From Actinomadura hibisca NBRC 15177 (GTDB taxonomy: Bacteria > Actinomycetota > Actinomycetes > Streptosporangiales > Streptosporangiaceae), in contig NZ_BCRO01000049.1 of the NCBI RefSeq assembly GCF_001552635.1, positions 1 to 64,000 on the forward strand: DNA of 64,000 nt, read 5' to 3'. Shown here piece after piece: positions 54,855 to 62,751 of the stretch. Positions within the stretch are counted from its first letter, which is position 1. Each line of letters opens with the position of its first letter. The translations under genes were made by a program, and so were the position numbers. The notes beneath the pieces are model-generated. The model saw only the letters and a list, made by a program, of their open reading frames with translations, was not told the origin of the DNA and searched no databases.

Positions 54855-54913
54855 CAAGAGACATGATGCCCCGCCTGTATCTTGATGTCAAGAAAGTCAT
54901 CTCGATATCAAGA
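54846..54913. promoter_or_regulatory. three MarR-type operator boxes in the tam-marR divergent promoter
   Basis: TCTYGAYRTCAAGA occurs at 54846-54859 (over the tam ATG), 54880-54893 (best palindrome, TCTTGATGTCAAGA) and 54900-54913. The third box lies just upstream of TAGGCT (54918-54923), a -10 that would make marR leaderless. Spacings are 34 and 20 bases, the latter about two helical turns. Confidence 0.8.
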
Positions 54914-54930
54914 CAGGTAGGCTGTCCCGC

Positions 54931-55440
54931 ATGCATGATGAGGTCGATCGGCTGGTCGAGGCGTGGCACACCGAGCGCCCGGACCTCGACGTGCGGCCGC
55001 TGCACGTCCTCAGCCGGGTCTCCCGCCTGGCGCGCCACCTGGACCGCGCGCGCCGCGCCGTCTTCGTCGCCCACGACCTGGAGCCGTGGGAGTTCGACGT
55101 GCTGACCGCCCTGCGCCGCGCGGGCAAGCCCTACCAGCTCAGCCCCGGCCGGCTGCTGCGCGCCACCCTGGTCACCTCCGGCACGATGACCAACCGCATC
55201 GACCGCCTGGCCGCCACCGGCCTGGTCGAGCGGCATCCCGACCCGGCCGACAAGCGCGGCGTCCTGGTGCGGCTGACCGACGCCGGGCGCACCCGCGTGG
55301 ACGCCGCGTTCGCCGACCTGCTGACCCGCGAGCACGCCATCCTGGAGTCGCTGAGCCCGGACGAGCGCGACGCCCTGGCCGACCTGCTGCGCTCGCTGCT
55401 GGTCCCCTTCGACAGCGACGGCGATCCGCGCCCCAACTGA
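54931..55440 (+). CDS. MarR-family transcriptional regulator
   Basis: 169 residues. Winged-helix: LSPGRLLRATLVTSGTMTNR recognition region, wing with ERHPDPADKRGVLVRLT, flanked by dimerisation helices. Members respond to phenolic or metabolite ligands and oxidants. Its three predicted boxes cover both its own and the tam promoter, so it likely controls both. Probably leaderless. Confidence 0.93.
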   Translation: MHDEVDRLVEAWHTERPDLDVRPLHVLSRVSRLARHLDRARRAVFVAHDLEPWEFDVLTALRRAGKPYQLSPGRLLRATLVTSGTMTNRIDRLAATGLVERHPDPADKRGVLVRLTDAGRTRVDAAFADLLTREHAILESLSPDERDALADLLRSLLVPFDSDGDPRPN

Positions 55441-55454
55441 TCCCTGCATGGCAA

Positions 55455-55487
55455 AAGGCCCACCCCGGCGTCACCGGTGCGGGCCTT
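55455..55487 (-). terminator. hairpin terminator after the ABC-F gene
   Basis: AAGGCCC (55455-55461) pairs with GGGCCTT (55481-55487), with more pairing inside; the minus strand continues TTGCC after the stem (TTTT in all). Lies between convergent marR (stop 55440) and abcF (stop 55498), and can serve both. Confidence 0.75.
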
Positions 55488-55497
55488 CGGCCAACGG

Positions 55498-57273
55498 TCA
55501 GTCCACGTCCTCCGCGAGCATCAGCCACTCCTCCTCGACCTGGGCCGACTCCGCCTGGACCGCCTTGAGCTTGGCGTCCAGCTCCTGGAGCTTGCCGTAG
55601 TCGGTGGCGTGCGCGGCCAGTTGCTCGTGCAGTTCGGCGGCCTGCTTGGACAACTTCTCCAGGCGGCGTTCGAGCTTGTCCAGCTCCTTGCGGGCCTTCC
55701 AGTCCTGGCCGCTGGCCTTGGGCTTGGCGGCGGTGGGGGCCGGGGCGGCGGCCTTCCCGGCGGGCGCGGCGGCCTGGCGCGTCGGGGCCGTCCCGGCGGC
55801 GCGCCGCTCCAGGTACTCGTCGACGCCGCCCGGCAACATCGACACCCCGCCGTCGCCCAGCAGCGCCGCGACGCGGTCGGTGATCCGCTCCAGGAAGTAG
55901 CGGTCGTGGCTGACCACGACCAGCGTGCCCGGCCAGCCGTCGAGGATGTCCTCCAGCTCGGTCAGCGTCTCGATGTCGAGGTCGTTGGTCGGCTCGTCCA
56001 GCAGCATGACGTTGGGCTCGCCCATCAGCAGCCGGAGCATCTGGAGGCGGCGGCGCTCGCCGCCCGACAGGTCGCCGACCGGCGTCCACTGGCGGTCGCC
56101 GGGGAAGCCGAGGCGCTCCAGGAGCTGGCTCGCGGTCCACTCGCGCTTGCCGACGGTGATGCGGCGGCGGATCTCCTCCACCGACTCCAGCACGCGCCGG
56201 GTCGGGTCGAGCTCCTCCAGGTTCTGCGACAGGTGCGCGAGCTGCACCGTCTTGCCGCGGACGACCTTGCCCGACGTCGGCGGCATGCCGTCCAGCAGGC
56301 GCAGCAGCGTGCTCTTGCCGCTGCCGTTCATGCCGACCAGGCCGATGCGGTCGCCCGGACCCAGCTGCCAGGTCAGGTGGGAGAAGATGGCGCGGTCGCC
56401 GAGGCTGACGCCGACGTCCTCAAGGTCGTAGACGGTCTTGCCGAGCCGGGCGGTCGCGAAGCGGGTCAGCTCGACGCTGTCGCGCGCCGGCGGCTCGTCG
56501 GCGATCAGCGCCTGCGCGGCGTCCACCCGGAACTTGGGCTTGGAGGTGCGGGCCTGCGGGCCGCGCCGCAGCCAGGCCAGCTCCTTGCGCAGCAGGTTCT
56601 GCCGCTTGCTCTCGGTCGCGGCCGCGATGCGCGCCCGCTCGGCCTTGGCCAGCACGAACGCCGAGTAGCCGCCCTCGTAGCGCTCGACGGCGCCGTCCAC
56701 GACCTCCCAGGTGCGGGTGGTGACCTCGTCCAGGAACCAGCGGTCGTGCGTGACGACCAGCAGCGCGACCTTGCGGTCCTTCAGGTGCGCGGCCAGCCAC
56801 GCGATCGCCTCGATGTCGAGGTGGTTGGTCGGCTCGTCCAGCGCCAGCAGGTCCGACTCGGGCACCAGCAGGCGCGCCAGGGCCACCCGGCGGCGCTCCC
56901 CGCCGGACATGCCGGCGACCGGGGCGTCCAGGTCCAGGTCGGCCAGCAGGCCCGCCAGGATGTCGCGGACGCGGGTGTCGCCCGCCCACTCGTGCTCGGC
57001 GCGGTCGCCGAGCACCTCCGAGCGCACGGTCGCGCCCTCGGCGAACTCGTCGCGCTGGGTCAGGTAGCCCAGGCGCAGGCCGCGCGTGTGCGTGACGCGG
57101 CCCCCGTCCGGCTCGACGACGCGGGCGAGGATCGCCACCAGGGTGCTCTTGCCGCCCCCGTTGCGGCCGACGACGCCGATGCGGTCGTCGTCGTCCAGCC
57201 CGAGGGACACGCTGTCGAGCAGCGGCTTGGGCCCGTAGGCCTTGCTGACGTTCTCAAGATTGATCAGATTCAC
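55498..57273 (-). CDS. ABC-F family ATPase, Uup-like
   Basis: 591 residues, two ABC domains without membrane segments. Walker A GVVGRNGGGKST and GLVGMNGSGKST, signatures MSGGERRRVALARLL and LSGGERRRLQMLRLL, and an interdomain linker. The C-terminal coiled coil (WKARKELDKLERRLEKLSKQ) is that of Uup. ABC-F proteins act on ribosomes; Uup is tied to ribosome rescue and DNA structure. The start follows a short gap from ispE. Not a self-evident antibiotic-resistance type. Confidence 0.92.
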   Translation of the reverse strand: MNLINLENVSKAYGPKPLLDSVSLGLDDDDRIGVVGRNGGGKSTLVAILARVVEPDGGRVTHTRGLRLGYLTQRDEFAEGATVRSEVLGDRAEHEWAGDTRVRDILAGLLADLDLDAPVAGMSGGERRRVALARLLVPESDLLALDEPTNHLDIEAIAWLAAHLKDRKVALLVVTHDRWFLDEVTTRTWEVVDGAVERYEGGYSAFVLAKAERARIAAATESKRQNLLRKELAWLRRGPQARTSKPKFRVDAAQALIADEPPARDSVELTRFATARLGKTVYDLEDVGVSLGDRAIFSHLTWQLGPGDRIGLVGMNGSGKSTLLRLLDGMPPTSGKVVRGKTVQLAHLSQNLEELDPTRRVLESVEEIRRRITVGKREWTASQLLERLGFPGDRQWTPVGDLSGGERRRLQMLRLLMGEPNVMLLDEPTNDLDIETLTELEDILDGWPGTLVVVSHDRYFLERITDRVAALLGDGGVSMLPGGVDEYLERRAAGTAPTRQAAAPAGKAAAPAPTAAKPKASGQDWKARKELDKLERRLEKLSKQAAELHEQLAAHATDYGKLQELDAKLKAVQAESAQVEEEWLMLAEDVD

Positions 57274-57306
57274 GGCACCCTCCAGGCTAGTGCCCCGCCG
57301 CGCCCG

Positions 57307-58236
57307 TCAGACCACGATCGCGCCGGGGACGGGCCCGTGCGCCCGCACCACCTGCTTGGCGACGCCCGCGCCGCCCAGCGAGGCCGCGAGATCGGCCGCG
57401 TGCCCGGCGTCGGCGGCCAGGAACGCGCAGGTCGGCCCCGACCCCGACACCAGCGCCCCGACCGCGCCCAGCCCGCGCCCGGCGTCCAGGGTGCGGCTCA
57501 GCGAGGGCCGCAGCCGGACGGCGGCGGCTTGGAGATCGTTGTCCAGGTGCGCGCCGAGGGCGGCGGCGTCACCGGCCGCCAGCGCCGCCATCAGCCCCGG
57601 GGACGCCTGCGGCCACGGCACCTGCTCGCCCCGCTCCGCGCGGATGCGGTCGCACTCGCCGTACACGGCGGGCGTGGACAGGCCCCCGTCGGCGGTCGCG
57701 AAGACCCAGTGGAAGGTGCCCCGCGCCTCCACCGGCGACAACTGCTCGCCCCGGCCGACGCCGACGGCGGTGCCGCCGAGCAGCGCGAACGGCACGTCGC
57801 TGCCGAGCTCGCCGCCCAGCTTCATCAGGTCGTCCAGGCTCAGGCGCGGCGCCTCGGGGTCGTCCCACAACCGCGCGCAGGCGACCAGCGCGGCGGCCGC
57901 GTCGGCGCTGCCGCCCGCCATGCCCCCGGCGACCGGGATCGCCTTGCGGATGCGCAGCGCCACGTCCGGCTCCACGCCGAGCCGGTCGGCGACCAGGCGG
58001 GCGGCGCGGACGGCGAGGTTGTCGCCGTCGACGGGCACGCCCTCGATCGCCACCTGGGCGTCGGGGGCCGCCTCCACGGTCACCGCCGGCGCGCCGGCGG
58101 GCTCGGCCGTCACCTCGTCGAACAGGGAGACGGCGTGGAAGACGTTGACGAGGTCGTGGTACCCGTCGTCGCGGAGCGGCCCCACGGCGAGCTGGAGGTT
58201 GACCTTCGCGGGCACACGGACGGTCACTGCGGTCAC
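57307..58236 (-). CDS. ispE: 4-diphosphocytidyl-2-C-methyl-D-erythritol kinase
   Basis: 309 residues from a GTG. GHMP kinase marks: VPAKVNLQLAVGPLRDDGYH, the ATP loop PVAGGMAGGSADAAAAL near residue 100, and GALVSGSGPTCAFL near 270. Fourth committed step of the MEP isoprenoid pathway, ultimately giving undecaprenyl phosphate, the carrier used by peptidoglycan and by the polymer locus. Confidence 0.96.
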   Translation of the reverse strand: MTAVTVRVPAKVNLQLAVGPLRDDGYHDLVNVFHAVSLFDEVTAEPAGAPAVTVEAAPDAQVAIEGVPVDGDNLAVRAARLVADRLGVEPDVALRIRKAIPVAGGMAGGSADAAAALVACARLWDDPEAPRLSLDDLMKLGGELGSDVPFALLGGTAVGVGRGEQLSPVEARGTFHWVFATADGGLSTPAVYGECDRIRAERGEQVPWPQASPGLMAALAAGDAAALGAHLDNDLQAAAVRLRPSLSRTLDAGRGLGAVGALVSGSGPTCAFLAADAGHAADLAASLGGAGVAKQVVRAHGPVPGAIVV

Positions 58237-58285
58237 GCACCGAAGCGTACGGGAGCCGAGCCCCCGACGCCGACCCGGGACCGGA

Positions 58286-59371
58286 TCAGCCGCTGGTCAC
58301 CGGGAGGTTGCGCGGGTTGAAGTAGGGATTGGTCGCGAACTCCCGCAGCGCCGACTCCGCCTGCCGGTCGCCGTCCACCCGGTAGTTGCGGCGGCGGTCG
58401 CGCGGCTCCTGCGCCTGCTCCTCGGAGTTGAAGTACAGAACCGCCTTGACCTGCGGGTTCTGCAGGACCTTGGCCGCCTTGCGCAACCATTCGGCACGCC
58501 GGACGCCGTAGGACTGCGGCACCCCGAACTCGGCCACCATGATCGGCTTGGGCCGCTGCCGCGCCCACTCCAGGAACAGGTTCACCGTCTCCGACAGGTC
58601 GCGGTAGTCGTAGCCGCCGCCGGGCTGGGCGTCGGCGCAGATCCAGTCGACCTGGTCGTCGCCGGGGTAGAACGAGGGCGCGTTGCGGGAGCCGAAGCCC
58701 CCGGCCGTCGGGCACCACACCCACGCCACGTTGGCGACCCGCTCCATCTGGAAGATCGCGCGCACGTGCTTCCAGGCCGCGACGTAGTCGGCCGCCGAGT
58801 GGATCCTCTTCTCCAGCTGGCTGGAGGTGTCCATGTCCCGCATCCAGCGCAGGAACACCGGCTTCCCGGCCGCCTTGACGGCGCGGGCGCGGGCGCGCAG
58901 CACGGCGTCGTGCCGGCCGCTGATGATCTCCTTGGTGTCGGCGCCCGCCCAGGTGACCAGGAGCTGCCGGTCGCTGTCGAGCACCGCCCTGTCGGCGTCG
59001 TCGGGGAACTCCGACTTCCAGCTGTGGAAGCTCTGCACGATGTCCAGGCGGCGGCCGAGCCGCTGCTCGAACGAGGTGACCAGCGCCATGCCCGGCTTGG
59101 CCGCGTCCTTGTCGGTCGGCCTGCCGCTCGGCGACGGCGTGCCGGACGGGCCCGGCTCCGCGCCCTCCTGCACCGGAGGCAACCACGCGCCGAAGTACGC
59201 GCCGCGCTCGGGCGGGACCGGGGCCACCCCGGGCCGCGCGGTCGTGGTGATCTTGGGAGCGGCGTCGGACCCGTCACCGCAGCCGGCGGTCAGCCCCGTC
59301 AGCCCCAGCGCCATGGCCAGCGCCGTCCCGGGCAGCCCCGCCCGAGCGGTCCGCGAACGCCCCTTCACCAT
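58286..59371 (-). CDS. glycoside-hydrolase-like lipoprotein (GH26-like)
   Basis: About 361 residues starting MVKGRSRTAR (ATG at 59371 or GTG at 59368, behind GGCGGAGGAAG). Lipobox LTAGC near residue 25, so lipid-anchored outside. A Pro/Ser linker is followed by a TIM-barrel-like domain with WVWCPTAGGFGSRN and VAEFGVPQS, whose Glu could be the nucleophile, as in beta-mannanase-like GH26. Its first 98 bases overlap the end of rsmA in another frame. Substrate unknown. Confidence 0.78.
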   Translation of the reverse strand: MVKGRSRTARAGLPGTALAMALGLTGLTAGCGDGSDAAPKITTTARPGVAPVPPERGAYFGAWLPPVQEGAEPGPSGTPSPSGRPTDKDAAKPGMALVTSFEQRLGRRLDIVQSFHSWKSEFPDDADRAVLDSDRQLLVTWAGADTKEIISGRHDAVLRARARAVKAAGKPVFLRWMRDMDTSSQLEKRIHSAADYVAAWKHVRAIFQMERVANVAWVWCPTAGGFGSRNAPSFYPGDDQVDWICADAQPGGGYDYRDLSETVNLFLEWARQRPKPIMVAEFGVPQSYGVRRAEWLRKAAKVLQNPQVKAVLYFNSEEQAQEPRDRRRNYRVDGDRQAESALREFATNPYFNPRNLPVTSG

Positions 59372-60254
59372 CTTCCTCCGCCTCTTTCCGATCACCTGCG
59401 CCCCCAGGACGATACTGGGCGATCCGGGCGAAGGCGGCCACGTCCAGGGCTTCACCCCGGGCCCGGGGGTCCACCCCGGCCGCCCGCAGCGCCTCCTCGG
59501 CGGCGGCCGGCGACCCGGCCCAGCCCGCCAGGGCGGCGCGCAACGTCTTGCGGCGCTGGGCGAACGCGGCGTCCACCACCGCGAACACCTCGGCCCTGGT
59601 CGCGGTGGTCTCCGGCGGCTCCCCGCGGGTGAAGGCCACCAGCCCCGAATCGACGTTGGGCACCGGCCAGAACACCGCGCGCCCCACCGGCCCGGCCCGC
59701 CGCGCCGACCCGTACCAGGCCAGCTTCACCGACGGCACCCCGTAGATCTTGTTGCCGGGCGCGGCGGTCATCCGGTCGGCGACCTCGGCCTGCACCATCA
59801 CCAGCACCCGCCGCAACGACGGCAGCGTGGCCAGCAGATGCAGCACGACCGGGACCGCGACGTTGTAGGGCAGGTTGGCCACCAGCGCGGTCGGCGCGGG
59901 TCCGGGCAGCCCGGTGATCCGCATCGCGTCGTCGCGCACGACCTCCAGCCGCCCCGCGACCCCGGGCGCGCGCGCCGCGACCGTGACCGGCAGCGCGGCC
60001 GCCAGCGCCGGATCGATCTCCACGGCGGTGACGCGCGCCACCTCCGGCAGCAGCGCCAGCGTCAGCGAGCCCAGTCCGGGCCCGACCTCCAGCACGACGT
60101 CGTCCGGCCCGACCTCGGCGACGCGCACGATGCGCCGCACGGTGTTGGCGTCGATGACGAAGTTCTGGCCGAGCGTCTTGGTCGGCCGGATTCCCAGCGC
60201 CCCGGCCAGCTCCCGCACGTCCGCCGGACCGAGCAGTCCTTGAGTGTCCCCCAC
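59274..60254 (-). CDS. rsmA: 16S rRNA dimethyladenosine transferase RsmA (KsgA)
   Basis: 326 residues. KTLGQNFVIDANTVRRIVR, SAM motif VLEVGPGLGSLTLAL, and NLPYNVAVPVVLHL (NLPY) are canonical; it dimethylates two adjacent adenosines in the 16S helix 45 loop. The folded domain ends near DVAAFARIAQYRPG (about 285). The last 40 residues are charged/Gly-Ala-rich and are read through the start of the lipoprotein gene, including its binding site. Confidence 0.95.
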   Translation of the reverse strand: MGDTQGLLGPADVRELAGALGIRPTKTLGQNFVIDANTVRRIVRVAEVGPDDVVLEVGPGLGSLTLALLPEVARVTAVEIDPALAAALPVTVAARAPGVAGRLEVVRDDAMRITGLPGPAPTALVANLPYNVAVPVVLHLLATLPSLRRVLVMVQAEVADRMTAAPGNKIYGVPSVKLAWYGSARRAGPVGRAVFWPVPNVDSGLVAFTRGEPPETTATRAEVFAVVDAAFAQRRKTLRAALAGWAGSPAAAEEALRAAGVDPRARGEALDVAAFARIAQYRPGGAGDRKEAEEDGEGAFADRSGGAARDGAGHGAGADGADRRLR

Positions 60255-60270
60255 CCCTCCAGTGTGTCAG

Positions 60271-61071
60271 TTAAGAGAAGAGGAACTTGCCGCAGTTAGG
60301 CCATTGGCCCTGCCAACGCCCGTTCACCTTGTTGTAGAGCAGTTGCGCCCGGTAGGTCTGCTCGCCGGCGCTCGCGTCGGACGGCTTGCCGCTGCCGCCC
60401 ACCGACGTCCAGGTCTGCATCGAGAACTGGTAGAGGCCGTAGTAGCCGGCGGGGTTGACGGCGCGGGGGTTGCCGCCGGACTCGCACTTGGCGAGGCCCG
60501 CCCAGTTGAGCCGGGCGGCCGACCCGCCCGCAGCCGACTGCGGGCCGACGCCCAGGATGCGCGCGACCGGCTTGCGCTTGACCTTCGACGACAGCACGAC
60601 CTTGACCTTCTTGCCGCGCCGCTGCACGTAGGCGGTCTGGACGACGGTGAGGCCGGGCTTGCCCTTGCGCAGCTCCTTCTCGCTGAAGGGCGGGACCTTG
60701 CTGCTCTTCTTCTTGATGGTGGGCGGCTCGACGGCGACGGTCTTGGTGACCGGCTTGCTCAGCAGGCGCACCACCTTGATGGTCCTGCCCGCCGTGGACT
60801 CGCGGGGCGGCGCCACCAGGTCGTAGGGGCCGAGCTCGATGCCGGCCTGGGTCAGGACCTCCAGGACGGTTTTCCCGGTGGTCGAGACCGTGCGCCGCTT
60901 CTTGTCGACCGTCACCACCACCGGGCGCGGTGTCGGGGCGGGGGTGCTGGCCTTGGGCGCGTCCGCCAGGGGGGCGGTGGTCTTGGGCTTGGCCGCGTCT
61001 CCGCCGCCACCACATCCGGCGGCGAGGGCCGCCGTCAGCAGCAGCACGGGGAGCGCAGGGGGGCGACGCAC
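60271..61071 (-). CDS. resuscitation-promoting-factor-type lipoprotein
   Basis: 266 residues from the GTG at 61071 with GGAGG 8 bases upstream. Signal peptide ends in lipobox LAAGC. Then a single DUF348-like ubiquitin-fold repeat (TVDKKRRTVSTTGKTVLEVL), a G5-like domain (about 115-175), and the Rpf lysozyme-like domain with the catalytic Glu in GLAKCESGGNPRAVN. It cleaves peptidoglycan to reactivate dormant cells or remodel walls. RpfB of mycobacteria has three DUF348 repeats; this has one. Confidence 0.92.
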   Translation of the reverse strand: MRRPPALPVLLLTAALAAGCGGGGDAAKPKTTAPLADAPKASTPAPTPRPVVVTVDKKRRTVSTTGKTVLEVLTQAGIELGPYDLVAPPRESTAGRTIKVVRLLSKPVTKTVAVEPPTIKKKSSKVPPFSEKELRKGKPGLTVVQTAYVQRRGKKVKVVLSSKVKRKPVARILGVGPQSAAGGSAARLNWAGLAKCESGGNPRAVNPAGYYGLYQFSMQTWTSVGGSGKPSDASAGEQTYRAQLLYNKVNGRWQGQWPNCGKFLFS

Positions 61072-61282
61072 TGTGAGTTCCTCCAACGTGGCGCGGGGGG
61101 ATGCCCGTTGTATCGGCCCAGACACTAGAGCCCCGGTCGGTCCGGTGCCACCCCGACCTTCCAAGTGCCCGGGGAGGAGGGGATGTCCCGGGGAGCAGGC
61201 GATGCCTACCCGATGGCCATATGCCGGAGCGTGGTCAATTGATTACAGTCGGTCGCATCCCTCCGAAAGAAAGGACAGGAAG

Positions 61283-61528
61283 ATGCGAATACGGACGACG
61301 GCGCTCGGCCTCGCCGGTGGAGCGGCGCTGCTCCTCGGCTCGCTGGCCGCCCCCGCGCAGGCCGCCACCTCCGCGCCCGAGCGGCGCGGCTGGGAGAACA
61401 CCGGGCAGACCTTCTTCTGGGAGGCGAGCTGCGACGCGGCGGGCAAGGCCGGGCTCGGCAAGGGCTGGTCGGCCTACGACTGCAAGGGCAGCACGTGGCG
61501 CAACTACGAGCTGTGGGTCTACCGGTGA
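61283..61528 (+). CDS. small secreted two-cysteine protein
   Basis: 81 residues with GGAAG before the ATG. Signal peptide cleaved after SLAAPAQA, leaving about 53 residues that are rich in Trp/Tyr and contain two Cys (EASCDAAGKAG, SAYDCKGST), probably forming one disulfide. It resembles small secreted actinomycete proteins of unknown role. It lies between the divergent Rpf gene and the convergent tatD, with its own terminator. Confidence 0.8.
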   Translation: MRIRTTALGLAGGAALLLGSLAAPAQAATSAPERRGWENTGQTFFWEASCDAAGKAGLGKGWSAYDCKGSTWRNYELWVYR

Positions 61529-61580
61529 TCTGACACCGCCCCGGCGGCGCCCCGACGTCCCGGGAGCCCCCGCCCCGGAC

Positions 61581-61625
61581 GGGCGCGGTGCGGCGCGGAC
61601 CCCCGGACCGCACCGCACCGCGCCC
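61581..61625 (+). terminator. 18-bp-stem hairpin after the small secreted protein
   Basis: Arms 61581-61598 and 61608-61625 pair at 17 of 18 positions around a 9-base loop, 52 bases beyond the stop at 61528. The remaining 61626-61752 holds no recognisable feature. Confidence 0.75.
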
Positions 61626-61752
61626 GCCAGGCTCCTCCTCCGCACCACGCCACACCACGTATCGAGCCCGCGCGCCAGCAGAACCATGCGGCGGCTCAAG
61701 GCGGCGCGCTCTCAGGCCCGCGCCGTCCCAGGCTCACGTGCCGCCTCAAGCC

Positions 61753-61914
61753 CGCGCGCCGGCGCAGGTTCGTGCGACGGCCCCGGTCCGTGCGACGACG
61801 CAGGTCCGTGCGGCGGCCCCGATCCGTGCGGCGGCCCCGGTCCGTGCGGCGGCGCAGGTCCGTGCGGCGGCGCAGGTCCGTGCGGCGGCGCAGGTCCGTG
61901 CGGCGGGGCGGGGC
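61753..61914. repeat. 18-bp minisatellite, 9 units, next to the tatD stop
   Basis: Unit cgtgcggcggcgcaggtc, with cgtgcg phased at 61771, 61789, 61807, 61825, 61843, 61861, 61879 and 61897, and a diverged first unit at 61753. The array ends 10 bases before the tatD stop codon. Same period but unrelated sequence to the array at 186-329. Frames through it are not supported as genes. Confidence 0.88.
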
Positions 61915-61923
61915 TTTGGTAGG

Positions 61924-62751
61924 TCAGAAGCCGAAGATCCGGTGGCCCGTGGTCGTGATCGCCTCGCACAGGTCGGGGACGGGCACGTCCTTCACCTCGG
62001 CCATGAAGCGCACCGTGTGCGGGATCAGGTACGAGACGTTCGGCTTGCCGCGGTGCGGCACCGGGGTCAGGAACGGCGCGTCGGTCTCCACCAGGATCAG
62101 GTCCAGTGGCGCCACGCGCAGGGCCTCGCGCAGCGGTTCGGCGTTCTTGAAGGTGACGTTGCCGGCGAAGCTCATCACGTAGCCCCGGTCGGCGCACACC
62201 CTCGCCATCTCCGCGTCGCCGGAGAAGCAGTGGAAGACCACCCTGTCGGGCGCGCCCTCCTCGGCCAGGATGCGCAGCACGTCGTCGTGCGCCTCGCGGT
62301 CGTGGATGACCAGCGCCTTGCCGGTGCGCTTGGCGATGTCGATGTGCGCGCGGAACGAGCGGTGCTGGTCGTCCTTGGGGGCCCAGTCGCGGTAGTAGTC
62401 CAGGCCGGTCTCCCCCACCGCGACCACCTCGGGCCGGGCGGCCAGGTCGGCGATCTCGGTGAGGGCGTCGTCGGTGAGGCCGGTGGTGTCGTTGGGGTGG
62501 ATGGCCACGCCCGCGTACACGTCGTCGAACTCGGCGGCGGTCTCGGCGCACAGCCGCGAGGACGGCAGGTCGACGCCGATGGTCACGATCCGCCGGATGC
62601 CCGCCGCCCGCGCCGAGGCGAGCTGCTCCTCGACCGGCAGCTCCACCAGGTCGAGGTGGCAGTGGCTGTCGAAGACCTCCACCGGCAGCGGGTCGGGCAG
62701 GGCCGGGAACAGCCGCGGCGCGGGGCCGCTCTCCTCGTCGGCGGTGCTCAC
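61924..62751 (-). CDS. tatD: TatD-family metal-dependent DNase
   Basis: 275 residues from a GTG overlapping the metG stop as GTGA. Metal-ligand motifs DSHCHLD, GETGLDYYRD, IHDREAHDDV, FHCFSG and VETDAPFLTP. Members are Mg-dependent 3'-5' exonucleases or D-aminoacyl-tRNA-like hydrolases. The metG-tatD-rpf-rsmA order is conserved in actinobacteria. Confidence 0.94.
   Translation of the reverse strand: MSTADEESGPAPRLFPALPDPLPVEVFDSHCHLDLVELPVEEQLASARAAGIRRIVTIGVDLPSSRLCAETAAEFDDVYAGVAIHPNDTTGLTDDALTEIADLAARPEVVAVGETGLDYYRDWAPKDDQHRSFRAHIDIAKRTGKALVIHDREAHDDVLRILAEEGAPDRVVFHCFSGDAEMARVCADRGYVMSFAGNVTFKNAEPLREALRVAPLDLILVETDAPFLTPVPHRGKPNVSYLIPHTVRFMAEVKDVPVPDLCEAITTTGHRIFGF

Noticed and set aside
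61072..61282. c-di-AMP (ydaO-type) riboswitch upstream of the Rpf gene
   Set aside because: Such switches often precede rpf genes in actinobacteria, so I looked for the conserved purine-rich core on the minus strand; it is not recognisable here. A covariance-model search would settle it.
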